From VRUE01 sp963816785 (lineage in GTDB: Bacteria; Actinomycetota; Thermoleophilia; Solirubrobacterales; 70-9), in assembly GCA_963816785.1 (NCBI GenBank), contig CAWFLL010000004.1, positions 496,001-560,000 on the forward strand: 64,000 nt of DNA, given 5' to 3'. Below the pieces are notes generated by a model. That model was given only the letters and a program-made list of their open reading frames with translations, did no database searches and was not told the DNA's origin. Positions 61,639 through 64,000 of the stretch are shown here, piece by piece. The stretch's first letter is position 1. Every line of letters begins with the position of its first letter. A program made the position numbers and the translations under genes.

Positions 61639-63275
61639 CGTTTCGCTCTCCCGCGTTTTCTTCTCTTCTGGTTCGGGATCTTCACGTTGGCCGAGCGCGC
61701 GATCCCGACCATCTGGTCATTGGTCAACACCCGCAGCAGGCTGTTCGACACCCAGTAGGTGTTGTCGCCCCGATGCCAGGCGATCATCTTTACCCGATCG
61801 CCGTCGAGGAAGATCTCGTACTCGCGCCCGTGGATCGTTTCGGTCAGGCTCGGGTTGCTGAGGATCGGCGGGTCGGACCAGCCCTGGATCCCCTGGACCC
61901 CGAAGTAGTGGACGCCATCCGGCAGTTCGAGCGTCAGCACCATCCGGTAGGCGCCGTGCCGGTTGCCATCGGTGTCCTTGAAGTGGTACACGCGCGGGTC
62001 CTGGATGTGCAGGTAGGAGTCGCTTTCCTCGAAGGCGGCGCCTGAGGGCAGCCTGGTCGGATAGAAGACGGGGAAGGCGCTGCTGACCTTGCGGGCCACC
62101 GTCTTCGCCTCCAGCTCGCCGGCTTCGCCGGCGGCCACCAGCCCGTCGCTGCCCGGCGGCCTGGTCGTCAGCCGCGGCTTGCTCCTGGCCTTCTTCTTCC
62201 TGTTCTTCCCTCCCGACTTCTTCGCCTCTCCCCCGCCGTCGCCCGAACCCCTGTCGGCCTCGTCGAGGGAGCCGCGCGGGCCGCCGCTCGCTTCGCTGCC
62301 GAGGAACTTGTCGACCGCCCCTTCGATCATTTCGGGCGAGGAGTAGACGAAGCTCGGCCCGAGTTCCGCCGGGAAGTTGACCTCGTTGATCGTCGAGTTG
62401 CGGGAGGCGACGAACAGTTTCAGGACCTGCAGCATCGTCTCCGCGTCACTGATGTCCGAGGTCGTGTATTCGGTGAAGATGTCGACCAGCTCGCCGCGGT
62501 CGAAGAACAGGTCGGCGACCGGCACCCGCTGGCGGGCGGCGCTGAGGAAGTCCTGTTGGCGGGCGGCGCGAACCAGGTCGGTGTCGGTGTGCCGGTAGCG
62601 CACGTACTCGAGCGCCCGCTTCCCGCACATCAGCTGGTACCCCGGCTTCACGTTGATCTCCGAATACTGTTCCGATGGCGGCACCCCTTCGTTGGAGTGG
62701 TAGTAGCGCCGGTCGACGTCGACGTAGACGCAGCCGATCGCGTAGACCGCGCGGACGAAGCCGAGGAAGTCGACGTTGACGATGTGGTTGATCCTCAGCC
62801 CGGTCAATTCCTTGACGACCTGGAGGGCCAGTTTGGGCCCGCCGTAGGCGTACGCGGAGGAGAACTTGTCGACCCCGACACCCGGGATTTCGACCTTCAG
62901 GTCACGCGGGATCGACATCAGCGCGATCACGTTCAGATCGGGGTCGAGCCGGAGCAGGATCGTCGTGTCGGAGCGGCCGGGATCGCCGGGTTCGCTTGCC
63001 CGTTTGTCCGAGCCGAGGATGAGGATGTTCTCCGGTTCGCCCCCGTCGACCGAGGACAGGTACCGCTCAAGTTTGCTGTAGCGGTTGTTGTGGGAGAGGG
63101 CTTCGGCGATGCTGTTGGCGTAGATCAGCCCGCTTGCCGCCGTCGCCGCCGCGACGGCGAGGATGATCACGAACGAGGCGAGGGTGAACCGCCACCAGTA
63201 GCGCATCGGCTTCGGCGGCGGTTGGAAGTCGCCCGAGGGCGGCGGCTTCTTGAACGGCTCCTCAATCATCGCCAA
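61635..63275 (-). CDS. LytR-CpsA-Psr (LCP) family glycopolymer ligase
   Basis: A 546-residue membrane protein with one helix near residues 30-52 (FTLASFVIILAVAAATAASGLIY). The LCP domain has ILILGSDKRASEPGDPGRSDTTILLRLDPDLNVIALMSIPRDLKVEIPGVGVDKFSSAYAYGG, with the Asp and Arg of the active site, then YVDVDRRYYHSNEGV and ALEYVRYRHTDTDLVRAARQQDFLSAAR. A basic low-complexity linker follows, then an extra C-terminal beta-rich domain of about 170 residues that I cannot name. LCP enzymes attach secondary polymers to peptidoglycan. The downstream sugar-nucleotide genes would supply the polymer. Confidence 0.88.
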   Translation of the reverse strand: MAMIEEPFKKPPPSGDFQPPPKPMRYWWRFTLASFVIILAVAAATAASGLIYANSIAEALSHNNRYSKLERYLSSVDGGEPENILILGSDKRASEPGDPGRSDTTILLRLDPDLNVIALMSIPRDLKVEIPGVGVDKFSSAYAYGGPKLALQVVKELTGLRINHIVNVDFLGFVRAVYAIGCVYVDVDRRYYHSNEGVPPSEQYSEINVKPGYQLMCGKRALEYVRYRHTDTDLVRAARQQDFLSAARQRVPVADLFFDRGELVDIFTEYTTSDISDAETMLQVLKLFVASRNSTINEVNFPAELGPSFVYSSPEMIEGAVDKFLGSEASGGPRGSLDEADRGSGDGGGEAKKSGGKNRKKKARSKPRLTTRPPGSDGLVAAGEAGELEAKTVARKVSSAFPVFYPTRLPSGAAFEESDSYLHIQDPRVYHFKDTDGNRHGAYRMVLTLELPDGVHYFGVQGIQGWSDPPILSNPSLTETIHGREYEIFLDGDRVKMIAWHRGDNTYWVSNSLLRVLTNDQMVGIARSANVKIPNQKRRKRGRAKR

Positions 63276-64000
63276 GGCTGTCGGGCAGCGCTCTCAGGAA
63301 TGAGTCGAGCGTCTGCCGGTAGGTCAGCAGCGAGGAGACCGAGACCCACTCCCCGGGCCCGTGGTGCCCGTCGCCCACCGGGCCGAACTCGACCGCCGGG
63401 ACCCCGACCCGCAGGAAGGAGACGGCATCGGACGCGCCGTCCCGTCCGACGCTCATCGGCTCGCCCTCGTGGTGAGCGGACGCGGCATCGCGGAGCGCCC
63501 GCACATAGGGCAGGTCGCGGTCGACCACCGCCGGCGGCCGGGTGAACAGCTGGATCACCTCGGCGTCGGGCAGCCCCCGCACCTGGTCGAGGATGACGGT
63601 GGGATCCTGATCTGGCAGGTAGCGGATGTCGACGTCGATCGCGCATCGGTCTGGCACCTTGTTGAGCGCGTCGCCGCCCAGGATCCGGCCCAGGTTGATC
63701 GAAGGGCGGTCGAACAGCTCCGAGCTGTGCCGGGCAAACGGTAGCGACTCGATGCTGCGGAAAACATCGACCGCCCTCAACACGGCGTTGTCGCCCAGCC
63801 ATGGCGTTGCACCGTGCGCGGCGATCCCCGCGACCTCGATTCGCAGCGCGAGCACCCCCTTCGCCTCGACCCCGATCTGAAGGTCGGTGGGCTCGCCGGT
63901 GATCGCGAAATCGCCGGTGAAGCCGCCGTCGACGAGCCGATCGCTGCCGCGTTCGGCCTCCTCCTCGGACTCCTCGTCGCCGACGATGCCGAGGCGGACC
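63262..64000 (-). CDS. M20-family peptidase (ArgE/DapE-like), C-terminal part
   Basis: The gene runs off the window edge; 246 codons are seen. VGDEESEEEAERGSDRLV contains the Glu pair of the metal site; ITGEPTDLQIGVEAKGVLALRIEVAGIAAHGATPWLGDNAVLRAVD covers the dimerisation domain with the conserved HGATPW. INLGRILGGDALNKVPDRCAIDVDIRYLP and FGPVGDGHHGPGEWVSVSSL, with the last metal-binding His, complete it. It removes acyl or peptide groups. It overlaps the LCP gene by 14 bases. Confidence 0.88.
   Translation of the reverse strand, partial: VRLGIVGDEESEEEAERGSDRLVDGGFTGDFAITGEPTDLQIGVEAKGVLALRIEVAGIAAHGATPWLGDNAVLRAVDVFRSIESLPFARHSSELFDRPSINLGRILGGDALNKVPDRCAIDVDIRYLPDQDPTVILDQVRGLPDAEVIQLFTRPPAVVDRDLPYVRALRDAASAHHEGEPMSVGRDGASDAVSFLRVGVPAVEFGPVGDGHHGPGEWVSVSSLLTYRQTLDSFLRALPDSLGDD

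Overview
This 64 kb window is high-GC chromosomal DNA from a Gram-positive actinobacterium. High GC, TadE-type pilus genes, Rpf, LCP and UppP cell-envelope proteins, sahH next to sugar-nucleotide genes and PhoP-box-like 11-bp repeats suggest a deep branch such as Thermoleophilia/Solirubrobacterales. The class is an inference. Most genes lie on the minus strand in tight operons with overlapping start and stop codons. I saw no insertion sequence, prophage, CRISPR array or rRNA; the only structural RNA I can support is tmRNA.

Layout. 0-9.7 kb: end of an enoyl-CoA hydratase, a cupredoxin lipoprotein, a MaoC hydratase, an unusual pilus-like/VanY/lytic transglycosylase fusion, a 2-oxoacid:ferredoxin oxidoreductase operon (gamma-alpha-beta plus a GltD-like flavoprotein carrying ferredoxin clusters), and a Tad fragment (two TadE-like proteins and a TadZ-like protein with a degenerate P-loop). 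9.75-23.7 kb: a phosphate and polyphosphate island with pit-DUF47-ppk-PHP/glycosyltransferase, pstSCAB-phoU-ppx, two half-CHAD genes and two winged-helix regulators. At least four sites carry GTGAA/GTAAA repeats at exact 11-bp spacing, which look like one regulon's operator. 24-32.7 kb: UppP, an HD phosphohydrolase, Rpf, PurU, a P450-SRPBCC-OsmC-MBL operon, a peroxiredoxin and a lipid-type methyltransferase.

32.7-41.5 kb: a trans-translation and division block with ssrA (tmRNA), a flavin disulfide oxidoreductase, a membrane-anchored coiled-coil HhH protein, smpB, RNase R, ctpA, ftsX and ftsE. 41.6-48.7 kb: transketolase, nadA, fpg, a cupredoxin, nadC, and a sigma factor coupled to an O6-alkylguanine methyltransferase. 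48.7-55.9 kb: prfB with a programmed +1 frameshift, a methyltransferase, secA, hpf and comF. 55.9-64 kb: sugar-nucleotide and envelope genes with sahH, a SIS isomerase, ugd and an LCP ligase, ending in a partial M20 peptidase. Several genes here, and pit at 10 kb, carry many apparent indels that look like sequence errors.

The most novel signal is a pair of near-identical 22-codon ORFs at 33110-33178 (+) and 50531-50599 (-). Each has a TANNNT hexamer exactly 6 nt before its ATG, the arrangement of a leaderless transcript. Each ends in UGA overlapping the next gene's ATG. One precedes the flavoprotein gene divergent from ssrA, the other precedes prfB, whose product reads UGA. I know of no described family that matches.
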